The position numbers were made by a program, and so were the translations under genes. The notes below the pieces were generated by a model, which searched no databases, was not told where the DNA came from, and saw only the letters and a list, made by a program, of their open reading frames with translations. DNA of 64,000 nucleotides from Bifidobacterium biavatii DSM 23969 (GTDB lineage: Bacteria > Actinomycetota > Actinomycetes > Actinomycetales > Bifidobacteriaceae): contig NZ_JGYN01000034.1 in assembly GCF_000741165.1 (NCBI RefSeq), forward strand, positions 36,649-100,648, written 5' to 3'. Within the stretch, counting starts at the first letter, position 1, and each line of letters opens with the position of its first letter. This document shows, piece after piece, positions 16,658 through 25,455 of the stretch.

Positions 16658-18754
16658 TTGTCCCCCGCGTATTCCCTGCTGTGCTATACCCGTATCCCCA
16701 CCACCCGCGACGAAGCGAACAATGAGGACATAGCGCTGAGCATGCACCTCGCGCTGCGTTCGCAAACCACCGGCGAATGGATGCCGCTCAACGAAAACTA
16801 CGGCATATTCTTCGCCGCCGCCGTGCCCCGCACCGGCGTGACCGCCGCCGCCCGCCGCGCATGCACTGCCGCCGCGCGCCTCGCCGCCGAGGGCGACGAT
16901 CCGGTTAGCGCCGCCGTCGCGGTCGATGCGGTCATGCCCGACGTCGACACCGCGCTCAAAAGCCTGAAGGACCCGTACCTGTTCCGCCTGCGCGATGGAC
17001 GCTTCGGCATCGTCGCCACGCGCACCGCCCGCGGCGGCGAGGCGGACGGCTCCGAACGGTCCTCGTTCCTGCTCGCCGTCAGCCGCGACCTGCGCTCCTA
17101 CACGCAGCTCGGCATGGTCCGGCTCGACACCGCCGCCGGCGTCCGCCGTCCCGCCGTCGACTGGGACGGTTCTGTCGAACGCTACGTCATCCGCTGGCAG
17201 GACGATGAGGGCGCGCCCCGCTCCGCCTTCGCCGCGGACATCCTTGCCGCCGCGTCGTCCGAGCCGCTCGCCGTCGCAGGCGCGGCGGGCGAACCGTACG
17301 AGACCGCAGCCGTCCGGTATCCCGCCCTCGGCCCCATCGTCCCCGGCAACGTCATCGACATCACCGAAGCCGAAGCCGCCGCGCTCATCGCGCGCTTCGG
17401 CCGCGTCTACAACACCGGCGCATCCGTCCGCCCGTTCTCGCTGCCCGCCGATCTGCGCGACGGCGAGGCGCGCGACGCGGTCCGCGCGCTCGGCCACGCC
17501 ACCGCCACGCTGTCCTACAGCGACGGATCCACCGCCAACCGCGCCGTCGACTGGAACGCCGACCAGCTGGCCGCACTCGCCGACGACGCGGCCACGGGCC
17601 GTCTCAAGCCCGGCGAGACGCGCCGCATCGACGGTCGCGTCCGCCAGACCGTCTATCCCGTGCCGTTCGCGGTCGAACGCGCCGATCCGTCCGTCTTCGC
17701 ATGGAACTTCAACGGCGAGCCGCTGTTCCTGTTCATCGCGACCGACGACACCGACGGCAACTGCATCGACCCGAACGACGGCCGCACGCACATGCCGCTG
17801 CGCGCCGCGGCGTCGATCATCGAACTGTCGGACGCGGCCGGCGGACGCGAGCGCGAGATCGACCTGCTCAAGCGCGGCGACCTCAACAGCGAGGGCCGCG
17901 CGATGACCGGCTGCTTCTGGGCCCCCGAACTGCACGTGATCGGCGGGCGACTGTCCGTGCTGTTCATGCCGTGCTTCGACGGCGAGCCGACGGACCCGGA
18001 CGGTTCGCCGAACCCGGCTGCCGGACGGCCGGACATGTGGACCGGCAGCTGCCACATCATGCAGCTGAAGCAGGATGCGGACGGGCGCGATCTCGACCCG
18101 CGCGAGAAGGCCAACTGGGACGTGCCGCGGCCGATCCTCGACCCGGACGGAGGCCCGCTCAACCCGGTGCAGCGCATTTCGCTCGACATGACCGTGATTC
18201 AGGACTCCGGCCGCTGGTACTACGCGTGGCAGCAGGTCGGCAGCGTGTGGATAGCCTCGTTCGACCCGGCGCGTCCTGACCGGCTCACGTCGAAGCCGCG
18301 GCAGATCGTTGTGCCGGAGTTCGCGTGGGACAACCTGATCGCGGAAGGCCCGAACGCGGTCGTGCACAAGGGGCGCATCTGGCTGATCTACTCCGGTTCG
18401 CTCGTCGGCATCGACTACACGACCGGTCTGGCGAGCGCGCCGGCCGGCCAGCGCGCTGATCTGACCGATCCGGCCGTGTGGACGAAGCTTGACTATCCGC
18501 TGCAGAAATCCGGCGTGTACAACGGCGAATGGCAGCTCGGCACCGGCCACGGCATGTGGTCGCGCGACGAGGACGGCAACCTCATCTACGTGTTCCATAA
18601 CGCGGAATATGACAACGGGCGCTACGGCGGCCGCGACGCGCAGGTGCGCCGCGTCCACTGGGCGGCCGACGGCATGCCAATTCTTGACATGCAGGCAGAC
18701 GAGGAACTCAATCCGGCCTATGCTTGTATAACGATGGAAATCGCCGTACGGTAA
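16658..18754 (+). CDS. Large GH43-like glycoside hydrolase, cytoplasmic
   Basis: The 698-residue product has no signal peptide. An N-terminal module (about 1-300) contains LKDPYLFRLRDGRFGIVATR. The C-terminal catalytic-type propeller contains MTGCFWAPELHVIGGRLSVLFMP, ISLDMTVIQDSGRWYYAWQQVG and NLIAEGPNAVVHKGRIWLIYSG; the EGPN glutamate fits the GH43 acid. It belongs with the large intracellular GH43 enzymes, and the exact linkage is unknown. The start is inferred as TTG 16658 because GAAAGG lies 9 nt upstream and the promoter elements end at about 16628. The longer frame to 16319 crosses the promoter and is rejected. It sits directly upstream of the LacI gene. Confidence 0.75.
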   Translation: MSPAYSLLCYTRIPTTRDEANNEDIALSMHLALRSQTTGEWMPLNENYGIFFAAAVPRTGVTAAARRACTAAARLAAEGDDPVSAAVAVDAVMPDVDTALKSLKDPYLFRLRDGRFGIVATRTARGGEADGSERSSFLLAVSRDLRSYTQLGMVRLDTAAGVRRPAVDWDGSVERYVIRWQDDEGAPRSAFAADILAAASSEPLAVAGAAGEPYETAAVRYPALGPIVPGNVIDITEAEAAALIARFGRVYNTGASVRPFSLPADLRDGEARDAVRALGHATATLSYSDGSTANRAVDWNADQLAALADDAATGRLKPGETRRIDGRVRQTVYPVPFAVERADPSVFAWNFNGEPLFLFIATDDTDGNCIDPNDGRTHMPLRAAASIIELSDAAGGREREIDLLKRGDLNSEGRAMTGCFWAPELHVIGGRLSVLFMPCFDGEPTDPDGSPNPAAGRPDMWTGSCHIMQLKQDADGRDLDPREKANWDVPRPILDPDGGPLNPVQRISLDMTVIQDSGRWYYAWQQVGSVWIASFDPARPDRLTSKPRQIVVPEFAWDNLIAEGPNAVVHKGRIWLIYSGSLVGIDYTTGLASAPAGQRADLTDPAVWTKLDYPLQKSGVYNGEWQLGTGHGMWSRDEDGNLIYVFHNAEYDNGRYGGRDAQVRRVHWAADGMPILDMQADEELNPAYACITMEIAVR
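18727..18738. promoter_or_regulatory. Weak operator-like site ahead of the LacI gene
   Basis: TATAACGATGGA matches the regulon consensus with two changes. It lies inside the end of the upstream GH43 gene and could serve autoregulation. Confidence 0.3.
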
Positions 18755-18876
18755 GGCTTTTCGCCACGCCGTCCCCCGCTTGTGGTGCGTGGGCGGGGAC
18801 GGCCGTTTTTCCGGCGATGCAGCCATTGCCGCAACGCATGACCATCGACCGACGAGAACAGAATATGGAGAACATC

Positions 18877-19935
18877 ATGAGCAGCAATGCGGCGACGGCG
18901 GCCCCCGACCGGGTGGTCACTATGCGCGACGTGGCCAAGGCGGCCGGCGTGTCGATCAAAACCGTCTCGAACGTGGTCAACGACTACCAATTCGTGTCCG
19001 ACAAGACGCGCGACAAGGTCAACAAGGCGATCGAGGAGCTCGGCTACGTGATGAACGTGTCCGCGCGCAACCTGCGCCGCGGCCGCACGGGCATCATTGG
19101 CCTGGCGATCCCGGACCTGCAGATGCCGTACTTCGCGCAGCTGTCGTCGCTGGTGATCGAGGAGGCGAAGAAGGTCGGCCTGCGCGTGATCGTCGAGCCG
19201 ACGCTGTACTCGCGCGAGGGCGAGTTCGACGCGCTGCTCGGCTCCCAGCAGTCGATGATGGACGGCCTGATCTACAGCCCGCTGGACTTGGCCGTCGAGG
19301 ACGTCGAGGACCTCAAGCTCGAATATCCGATGGTGCTCGTCGGCGAGCGCATCTTCACCGACCGGTTCGACCATATCGCCACCGAGAACATCGAGGGCGC
19401 GAAGCACGCCACGCAGTACCTGCTGCAGTCCGGGTGCAAGCGGGTGGCCGTACTGGGCACGCATCCGGGGGAGGACATCGGCTCGGCGTCGCTGCGTCTG
19501 CGCGGCTATAAGGAGGCGCTTGAGGAGGCCGGAGTGGATTATGATCCGCGCCTCGAGGCCCCGGTGGGCATGTGGCATCGCACCGACGGCGTGAACGCGA
19601 TGAATGCGCTGCTCGATTCCGGCGCGAACCCGGACGGCGTGGTCGCGCTCAACGACATGCTCGCCGCCGGCGCGATGCATGCGATCCAGATGCGCGGCCT
19701 GCGCATTCCGGAGGACATTTCCGTGATCGGCTTCGACAATTCGGACGATTCGCAGTACCTGTCCCCGGCGCTCACGTCGATCGCCCCCGGACTTGAGGCG
19801 GTGGCGCGCCTGTCGGTGCGCGTGCTCAACGAGCGCATCGCCGGCCAGAACCCGCTCGGCAACGACTCTCCGGATCCGATCTTCCGCAAGGTGGCCTCCA
19901 CGCTGGTGGTGCGCGAATCCACCCGTTCCCTGTGA
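18877..19935 (+). CDS. LacI family regulator of the arabinan-type locus
   Basis: This is a 352-residue regulator. The helix-turn-helix MRDVAKAAGVSIKTVSNVVNDYQFVSDKTRDKV lies near residues 17-49, with the hinge helix SARNLRRGRTGIIGLAIPD after it. The periplasmic-binding-type sensor domain follows to the end (DGLIYSPLDL, PEDISVIGFDNSDDSQYLSPALTSI). It most likely binds the TNCANCGNTGTA sites flanking it at 16.6, 20.0 and 21.2 kb and responds to an arabinose-containing sugar; that link is inferred from position. The start ATG 18877 is chosen because GGAG lies 6-7 nt before it; an in-frame ATG at 18865 is possible. Confidence 0.9.
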   Translation: MSSNAATAAPDRVVTMRDVAKAAGVSIKTVSNVVNDYQFVSDKTRDKVNKAIEELGYVMNVSARNLRRGRTGIIGLAIPDLQMPYFAQLSSLVIEEAKKVGLRVIVEPTLYSREGEFDALLGSQQSMMDGLIYSPLDLAVEDVEDLKLEYPMVLVGERIFTDRFDHIATENIEGAKHATQYLLQSGCKRVAVLGTHPGEDIGSASLRLRGYKEALEEAGVDYDPRLEAPVGMWHRTDGVNAMNALLDSGANPDGVVALNDMLAAGAMHAIQMRGLRIPEDISVIGFDNSDDSQYLSPALTSIAPGLEAVARLSVRVLNERIAGQNPLGNDSPDPIFRKVASTLVVRESTRSL

Positions 19936-19993
19936 ACGCGCGGCCGGCGGCGCCGGCCGCGCAGTGTCTGGGCCGGACCGAGGAAACGCCGGG

Positions 19994-20032
19994 TTGTTTC
20001 ATCGTTGTATATTTGCTATATTCATCGATGTA
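19994..20032 (+). promoter_or_regulatory. Promoter with two LacI-type operators, GH43 gene at 20068
   Basis: TTGTTT (19994-19999), a 17-bp spacer and TATATT (20017-20022) form the promoter. TTCATCGTTGTA (19998-20009) and TTCATCGATGTA (20021-20032) are operator sites 23 bp apart, bracketing the -10 box. Confidence 0.7.
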
Positions 20033-20067
20033 AATCGTGATGAACACTGGATTGCAAAGGATGAACA

Positions 20068-21084
20068 ATGACTGTTTACAACAATCCGATCGTGCTGCAG
20101 CGCGCTGACCCGTGGGTGCTCAAGGTCGACGGCGAATACTGGTTCACCGCCTCGGATCCGGAGTATGACAAGATCGCCATCCGCCACGCCTCCGCGATCA
20201 ACGACCTGCAGAAGGCCCCGGAGACCGTGGTCTGGCGCAAGCACGAGTCCGGCCCGTGCAGCAAGTACATCTGGGCTCCCGAACTGCACCGCATCGGCGG
20301 TGCCTGGTACATCTACTTCGCCGGCGCGGAGACCGATTTCGAGGCGTCCGGCATGCCGACGCACCGCATGTTCGTGCTCGAGAACACCGACGCCGACCCC
20401 ACCACCGACAACTGGGTGGAGAAGGGCCGGATCGTCACCCCGATGGACTCGTTCTCGCTCGACGCGACCACCGAGGTGATCGACGGCGTGCAGTACCTCG
20501 TCTGGGCGCAGAAGGACTACGACATCCCGGGCAACTCCAACCTGTACATCGCCCCGATGGAGAACCCGTGGACGCTGGCCGCCGATCCAGTCATGCTCAC
20601 CAAGCCAGAATACGACTGGGAGTGCATCGACTTCCTCGTCAACGAGGGCCCGGCGTTCCTGTTCCACGGCGACAGGATCTTCATCACGTACTCCGCGTCC
20701 GGCACCGGCGTGCCGTACGCCGTCGGCCTGCTGAGCGCCGAGCGCGGCAGCGACCTGCTGGACCCGAAGAGCTGGGCCAAGAGCCCGGTGCCGGTGTTCA
20801 GGACCTGCGCCGAGAACGGCCAGTACGGCCCCGGGCACAACTCGTTCACCAAATCCGAGGATGATTCCGAGGACCTGATGATCTACCACGCCCGCAACTA
20901 CACCGAAATCAAGGGCGACCCGCTGTTCGACCCGAACCGCCACGCCCGAGTCGGCGTGGTGCGCTGGAACGATGACGGCACGCCCGACTTCGGCGTTCCC
21001 GAGCCGGACGACGTGTGGTCGCCGGTCACGACCGACGTGCTGCCGCCCGACGGAGGTCCCTCCGCGGGCACCTTCGTGCGCTGA
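20068..21084 (+). CDS. GH43 exo-arabinofuranosidase-like enzyme, cytoplasmic
   Basis: This compact 338-residue single-propeller GH43 protein has no signal peptide. The base Asp is in VLQRADPWVLKVDGEYWFTASDP, the second Asp in FSLDATTEVIDGVQYLVWAQKD, and the acid Glu in FLVNEGPAFLFHGDRIFITYSASGTG. Size and motif context resemble GH43 subfamily 26 exo-alpha-1,5-L-arabinofuranosidases, recalled without a search. It would release arabinose from imported arabino-oligosaccharides. The start is supported by AAAGGATGAACA. It has its own double-operator promoter and is the first gene read rightward after the LacI gene. Confidence 0.88.
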   Translation: MTVYNNPIVLQRADPWVLKVDGEYWFTASDPEYDKIAIRHASAINDLQKAPETVVWRKHESGPCSKYIWAPELHRIGGAWYIYFAGAETDFEASGMPTHRMFVLENTDADPTTDNWVEKGRIVTPMDSFSLDATTEVIDGVQYLVWAQKDYDIPGNSNLYIAPMENPWTLAADPVMLTKPEYDWECIDFLVNEGPAFLFHGDRIFITYSASGTGVPYAVGLLSAERGSDLLDPKSWAKSPVPVFRTCAENGQYGPGHNSFTKSEDDSEDLMIYHARNYTEIKGDPLFDPNRHARVGVVRWNDDGTPDFGVPEPDDVWSPVTTDVLPPDGGPSAGTFVR

Positions 21085-21132
21085 CGCGATAGGCCGTCCG
21101 TCACAAGCAAGAAAAAAATCTCGAACCCGTTC

Positions 21133-21168
21133 GGCCGTTTTTAGCGAGGCATCTCGGTAAGAACGGCC
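21133..21168. terminator. Long hairpin between GH43 and binding-protein gene
   Basis: GGCCGTTTTTA (21133-21143) pairs with TAAGAACGGCC (21158-21168), with an inner CGAG-gcat-CTCG stem. It has no T-run on the plus strand. It may separate the GH43 transcript from the importer transcript. Confidence 0.5.
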
Positions 21169-21201
21169 AAAACAAGCCGTTTCTTCGGCGTGTCAGCCGA
21201 T

Positions 21202-21246
21202 TTGTACAACGATGAAAAAAGCGCTATACTCAATTCCAACGTTGTA
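21202..21246 (+). promoter_or_regulatory. Promoter with two LacI-type operators, sugar importer
   Basis: TTGTAC (21202-21207), a 17-bp spacer and TATACT (21225-21230) form the promoter. TACAACGATGAA (21205-21216) overlaps the -35 and TCCAACGTTGTA (21235-21246) lies just past the -10. The layout is nearly identical to 16586-16628. Confidence 0.75.
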
Positions 21247-21370
21247 AACGAGCGGCGAGGCTCACAGTGAACACAACAACGGTGTTGGCCGAGCCAATCC
21301 CTTGCAGTGCGATCCGCTCGTGTGCAATATGCCGATTTCTTGGGAAACCAGGAGAACAAGGAGGAACCCC

Positions 21371-22960
21371 ATGAACATCAAGAAGAAGCTCGTCGCGGCC
21401 ACCGCCATGGTGCTGGCCGCCGGCCTCACTCTCGCCGGCTGCGGCGCCGAGAAGAGCGAGACCAACGCCGACGGCAAGCCGGTCATCAAGATCACGCTCA
21501 TCAAGCGAAGCACCCAGATCGAAGCCAAGAAGATGAAGCTCACCAAGGACCTCGAGGCCGCCTGCGACTGCGAGATCAAGTGGGAGGAGATCCTCGACAC
21601 CCAGTGGGCCCAGCAGGCCTCCACCGTGCTCGCCTCCGGCGACGTGAGCGACATCACCATCTGGGGCTACAACGCCGACAACTTCGCCCAGTACAACTAC
21701 TGGGAGGACCTGAGCGACGACCTCGACCAGATGCCCAACGTGCAGGCCTACTTCAAGGCCGTTCCGGAAGCCAAGATGTTCGGCTCCGACCTCGAGGGCC
21801 ACGTCTGGCAGGTTCCGTCCGACTACGGCAACGCCTCCGGCGCCAAGTGGTCCAGCGGCCAGAACCTCATGATCAACAAGCAGTGGCTCGAGAAGCTCGG
21901 CCTGCAGGTTCCGAAGACCTGGGACGACCTGACCAAGGTCCTCACCGCGTTCAAGACGCAGGATCCGAACGGCAACGGCAAGGCCGACGAGGTTCCGATG
22001 CTCATCAACCAGCTCGGCACCGCGGGCTTCGGCTGGTGGAGCCCGTTCCTGCTGCTCAACGGCACCGGCCAGAACACTCAGGTCATCACCTCCGCCGGCT
22101 CCCAGGGCATCTACGTCAAGGACGGCAAGGTCGGCAACTGGATGCTCTCCGACAACTTCCGCTCCGTCATCGAGTACTACCACTCCTTGATCAAGGCCGG
22201 CCTCATGCCCGCCGACGTGCTCACCCGCGATGCCTCCCTCAACACCGCCGACATCTCCTCCGACGGCAAGACCGCCAAGGTCGGCATGATCTTCGGCTGG
22301 AACACCGGCAACTTCGGCGACCTGAAGGACGAGTACGAGTCCATCGAGGTGCCGGCCGCGCCGGGAGTCTCCTACGATCAGACCACGTGGGAGCCGGAGT
22401 TCCAGGACATCTACAACGGCGCAGCCGTCAAGGCCAACCTGGACGACGCCCACAAGACCGCCGCGCTCAAGATCATCAACGAGTTCCTTGATCCGGACAT
22501 CTCCATGGAGTCCTACTACGGCGACCTCGGCAAGTACATCGAGAACAAGGGCGATGGCGTCTACAACGTCATCAAGTTCCAGGATGACCTGTCCACCTTC
22601 GGTCTGGCCGACCGCGGCCTGACCTGGGTCCGCGACAACATGAGCGTCACCGGCGATCAGGACAAGGTCCTCGCCGAGAAGGACGGCACCGTCTACAAGA
22701 CCCAGCAGTCGCACATCGGCGAGAAGGACCTGATCCCGATGTACACCCGTCTGAGCGCCGAAGACAACACCACCGTGTCGAACAACAACTCGACCATCTG
22801 GAACTACGCCCTGCCGCTCATCTCCACCTGGATCCAGGACGGCGGCCTCGACGACGCCTCGTGGAACACCTACATCGACACCCTCAAGAAGAGCGGCATC
22901 GAAGACAACATCAAGCTCTGGCAGAAGGCCTACGACGACACCATCGCGGCGTCCAAGTAA
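21371..22960 (+). CDS. ABC sugar importer substrate-binding lipoprotein (LplA-like)
   Basis: This 529-residue lipoprotein has the signal MNIKKKLVAATAMVLAAGLTLAGC, with lipobox LAGC (Cys24). The body is a cluster-1 extracellular solute-binding protein with a long central region, including KTWDDLTKVLTAFKTQDPNGNGKADEVPML, a segment common in LplA/YtcQ-type oligosaccharide receptors. Surrounding GH43 genes and operators suggest arabino-oligosaccharides. AAGGAGGAACCCC precedes the ATG. A strong hairpin after the gene probably keeps its mRNA more abundant than that of the permeases. Confidence 0.9.
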   Translation: MNIKKKLVAATAMVLAAGLTLAGCGAEKSETNADGKPVIKITLIKRSTQIEAKKMKLTKDLEAACDCEIKWEEILDTQWAQQASTVLASGDVSDITIWGYNADNFAQYNYWEDLSDDLDQMPNVQAYFKAVPEAKMFGSDLEGHVWQVPSDYGNASGAKWSSGQNLMINKQWLEKLGLQVPKTWDDLTKVLTAFKTQDPNGNGKADEVPMLINQLGTAGFGWWSPFLLLNGTGQNTQVITSAGSQGIYVKDGKVGNWMLSDNFRSVIEYYHSLIKAGLMPADVLTRDASLNTADISSDGKTAKVGMIFGWNTGNFGDLKDEYESIEVPAAPGVSYDQTTWEPEFQDIYNGAAVKANLDDAHKTAALKIINEFLDPDISMESYYGDLGKYIENKGDGVYNVIKFQDDLSTFGLADRGLTWVRDNMSVTGDQDKVLAEKDGTVYKTQQSHIGEKDLIPMYTRLSAEDNTTVSNNNSTIWNYALPLISTWIQDGGLDDASWNTYIDTLKKSGIEDNIKLWQKAYDDTIAASK

Positions 22961-23006
22961 CCCCTGACAGACACCTCATTCCTTCCTTCCCTTCCTCTCA
23001 ACCCAC

Positions 23007-23054
23007 GGGCCCGTCCCGCCGCTCGGCCAACACCGGCGCCGGCGGGACGGGCCC
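23007..23054 (+). terminator. Intercistronic hairpin after binding-protein gene
   Basis: A perfect 15-bp GC-rich stem (23007-23021 with 23040-23054) has an 18-nt loop and lies 39 bp before the permease start. It could cause partial termination or protect the upstream message. Confidence 0.7.
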
Positions 23055-23092
23055 TTCCATTCACTGACCAGTCATTTTCCGAAAGGATGGCC

Positions 23093-24094
23093 ATGGCTTC
23101 CGCAATCAAAGGCACGCATCGCGCCGAAGCCGCCACGCCCGCGCCCACCAAGGCCGGCGTCGACATTCCTGACAACGACTACATCGCACGGCACCGTCCG
23201 CTGCCCGCCCGCATCGCAACCCACATGAGCCGCTACTGGCAGCTGTGGGCCATGTCGATCCCCGCAATCTTCTTCGTCGTCCTCTTCGCCTACGTGCCGA
23301 TGTACGGCATCCAGCTCGCCTTCCGCGAATTCGTCCCCGGCAAGGGCCTGACCGGCGGCAAGTGGGTCGGCTTCAAGTACTTCACCAAGTTCTTCGAATC
23401 CCCGCAGTTCTCCAGCCTGATCATCAACACCGTCCGCGTCTCGCTCGGAACGCTCGTGCTCGGCTTCATCGCGCCGATCATCCTCGCGCTGCTCATCAAC
23501 CAGATCGGCGGCAAGAAGACCAAGTCCTTCGTGCAGACGGTCACGTACATGCCGCACTTCATCTCCACCGTCGTCATCGTCTCGATGATCAACATCTTCC
23601 TCGCGCCGAACTCCGGCATGATCGGACGCTTCCTCGGCCCGACCAACATCCTCGGCAACCCGGACGCCTTCGCCCCGATCTACTGGATCACCGAAGTCTG
23701 GCAGCACTGCGGCTGGAACTCCATCATCTACCTTGCCGCGCTCGCCGGCGTGGACACCTCCCTGTACGAGGCTGCGAAAATGGACGGCGCCGGTCGCCTC
23801 CAGCTCATCCGCTACGTCGACATCCCGGCCATCCTGCCCACCTGCGGCATCCTGCTCATCCTGAACATGGGCGGCGTGCTTGGCGTCGGCTTCGAAAAGG
23901 TCTACCTGATGCAGAATTCGCTGAACCTGTCCGGTGCCGAGGTGCTCTCGACCTTCGTGTACAAGATGGGTCTCGTCTCCAACCAGTACAGCTATTCCAC
24001 CGCCATCGGTCTGTTCAACACGGTGATCAACTTCGCGTTCCTGATCGCCGCGAACGCGGTCGCCAAGCGCGCGTCCAACACCAGCATCTTCTGA
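23093..24094 (+). CDS. ABC sugar importer permease (LplB-like)
   Basis: This 333-residue inner-membrane protein has about six helices. The first helix is around WAMSIPAIFFVVLFAYVPMYGIQLAF, as in LplB/YtcP-type permeases. The EAA loop EAAKMDGAGRLQLIRYVDIPAILP provides the contact with the ATPase. A cytosolic N-terminus of about 45 residues precedes it. ATG 23093 is preferred over the overlapping ATG 23087 because GAAAGG then has 6-nt spacing. It forms an operon with the binding protein and the next permease. No ATP-binding protein is encoded here, so a shared MsmK-type ATPase elsewhere is expected. Confidence 0.9.
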   Translation: MASAIKGTHRAEAATPAPTKAGVDIPDNDYIARHRPLPARIATHMSRYWQLWAMSIPAIFFVVLFAYVPMYGIQLAFREFVPGKGLTGGKWVGFKYFTKFFESPQFSSLIINTVRVSLGTLVLGFIAPIILALLINQIGGKKTKSFVQTVTYMPHFISTVVIVSMINIFLAPNSGMIGRFLGPTNILGNPDAFAPIYWITEVWQHCGWNSIIYLAALAGVDTSLYEAAKMDGAGRLQLIRYVDIPAILPTCGILLILNMGGVLGVGFEKVYLMQNSLNLSGAEVLSTFVYKMGLVSNQYSYSTAIGLFNTVINFAFLIAANAVAKRASNTSIF

Positions 24095-24140
24095 TGCCGG
24101 GCCAACGAATCGTCTTTCAGGCAAAGAAAGGATCATCATC

Positions 24141-25100
24141 ATGAGTGCATCCGCCCCCACGATCGCGCCCAAGGCATCGAGCGCCGACATTCCGTGGAAC
24201 CCCAAGGTCCGCCAGCACAAGCAGCCGGTCGACTGGGTCGTCGACATCCTCATCGCGGCCATCCTCATCGCCGTCGTGTTCATCACGATCTACCCGCTGT
24301 GGTTCATCGTCATCGCCAGCTTCTCCAATGCGGGTCTCGTCTCGCAGGGCGAGGTGACGCTGCTGCCGAAGGGCATCAACTTCAGCGGCTACATGAAGGT
24401 CATGCAGGAGCCTCGTATCTGGATCGGCTACCGCAACACCATCCTGTACTCGGTCGTCGGCACGCTGGTCAACATGATCGTCACGCTGCCCGTCGGCTTC
24501 GCGATGTCCCGCGCCGAGTTCAAGCCCCGCCGCATCATCCTGTTCCTGTTCACCTTCACCATGTTCTTCTCCGGCGGTCTGATCCCGGGCTACCTGCTCT
24601 TCAAGGACCTCGGCATCCTCAACACCATGTGGGTGTTCATCCTGCCGGGCGCGGTGAGCGTGTACAACGTGATCATCGTGCGCTCCTTCTTCGAGTCGTC
24701 GATTCCGGAGGAACTGCACGACGCGGCCCAGATCGACGGCCTCGGCTACTTCCGCTACTTCATGAAGATCGTGCTGCCGCTGAGCTCCGCCATCATCGGC
24801 GTGATCGCGCTGTACTACTTCGTCGGCCACTGGAACGACTACTTCACGGGCCTTATCTACATCCGCGATCAGAACAAGCAGCCGCTGCAGGTCATCCTGC
24901 AGAACATCCTGCTCGCCAACCAGATCACCACGTCGGGCGGCGGTTCGAGCAACGGCCAGTCCATGATCGAACGCCAGCAGCTCGCCGACTCGATCAAGTA
25001 CGGCATCATCATCGTCTCCACCCTGCCGCTTCTGGTGATCTACCCGTTCCTCCAGAAGTACTTCACCAAGGGCGTCATGATCGGCGCCGTGAAGGGCTGA
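24141..25100 (+). CDS. ABC sugar importer permease (LplC-like)
   Basis: This 319-residue permease is the partner of the 23093 product. There are six membrane helices starting with VVDILIAAILIAVVFITIYPLWFIVIASFS. The EAA loop is EELHDAAQIDGLGYFRYFMKIVLPLSSA, and FVGHWNDYFTGLIYIRD is a typical LplC/YtcP segment. CAAAGAAAGGATCATCATC precedes the ATG. It is the last importer gene and is followed by a terminator at 25194. Confidence 0.9.
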   Translation: MSASAPTIAPKASSADIPWNPKVRQHKQPVDWVVDILIAAILIAVVFITIYPLWFIVIASFSNAGLVSQGEVTLLPKGINFSGYMKVMQEPRIWIGYRNTILYSVVGTLVNMIVTLPVGFAMSRAEFKPRRIILFLFTFTMFFSGGLIPGYLLFKDLGILNTMWVFILPGAVSVYNVIIVRSFFESSIPEELHDAAQIDGLGYFRYFMKIVLPLSSAIIGVIALYYFVGHWNDYFTGLIYIRDQNKQPLQVILQNILLANQITTSGGGSSNGQSMIERQQLADSIKYGIIIVSTLPLLVIYPFLQKYFTKGVMIGAVKG

Positions 25101-25455
25101 TTCTCCTTCCGGCCGTATGGCGTACGGCGGCGCATCCGTCCGCGTGCCTTTAAGGCGGTCCGCGCCGCGGCATTGGCTGTCGGCCAGAAGCTGAGCCCCG
25201 TGTCCATTCCGACGCGGGGCTTTTTGCCGTTGTCTGCCGGTCTTCCGGTCTGGTTCTCCGGGTCTGGTGCTCCCGTCTGGTTCTCGCGTCCAGCTGGCGT
25301 CCAGCTTCGCGCCCGGCGTCGTAATAGGATGTGATAAGGCAACCATCGTCGGAATCCCGCCGTCGACGGCGTGGGCGCCGGATGCGCGCCGGATGCGCGC
25401 CGTACGCGCCGCGGTCACGGCCGTGCGCGGCCCCTCTCTGAAAGGAACGTTGGAA
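25101..25455. other. Intergenic region with terminator and short imperfect repeats
   Basis: This 355-bp gap contains the importer terminator and a run of related phrases around 25245-25315 (GGTCTGGTTCTCC, GGTCTGGTGCTCC, CGTCTGGTTCTCG). No gene is supported. Confidence 0.5.
25194..25225 (+). terminator. Rho-independent terminator after the importer operon
   Basis: AGCCCCGTGTC (25194-25204) pairs with GACGCGGGGCT (25211-25221), including one G-U pair, followed by TTTT. Confidence 0.85.
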
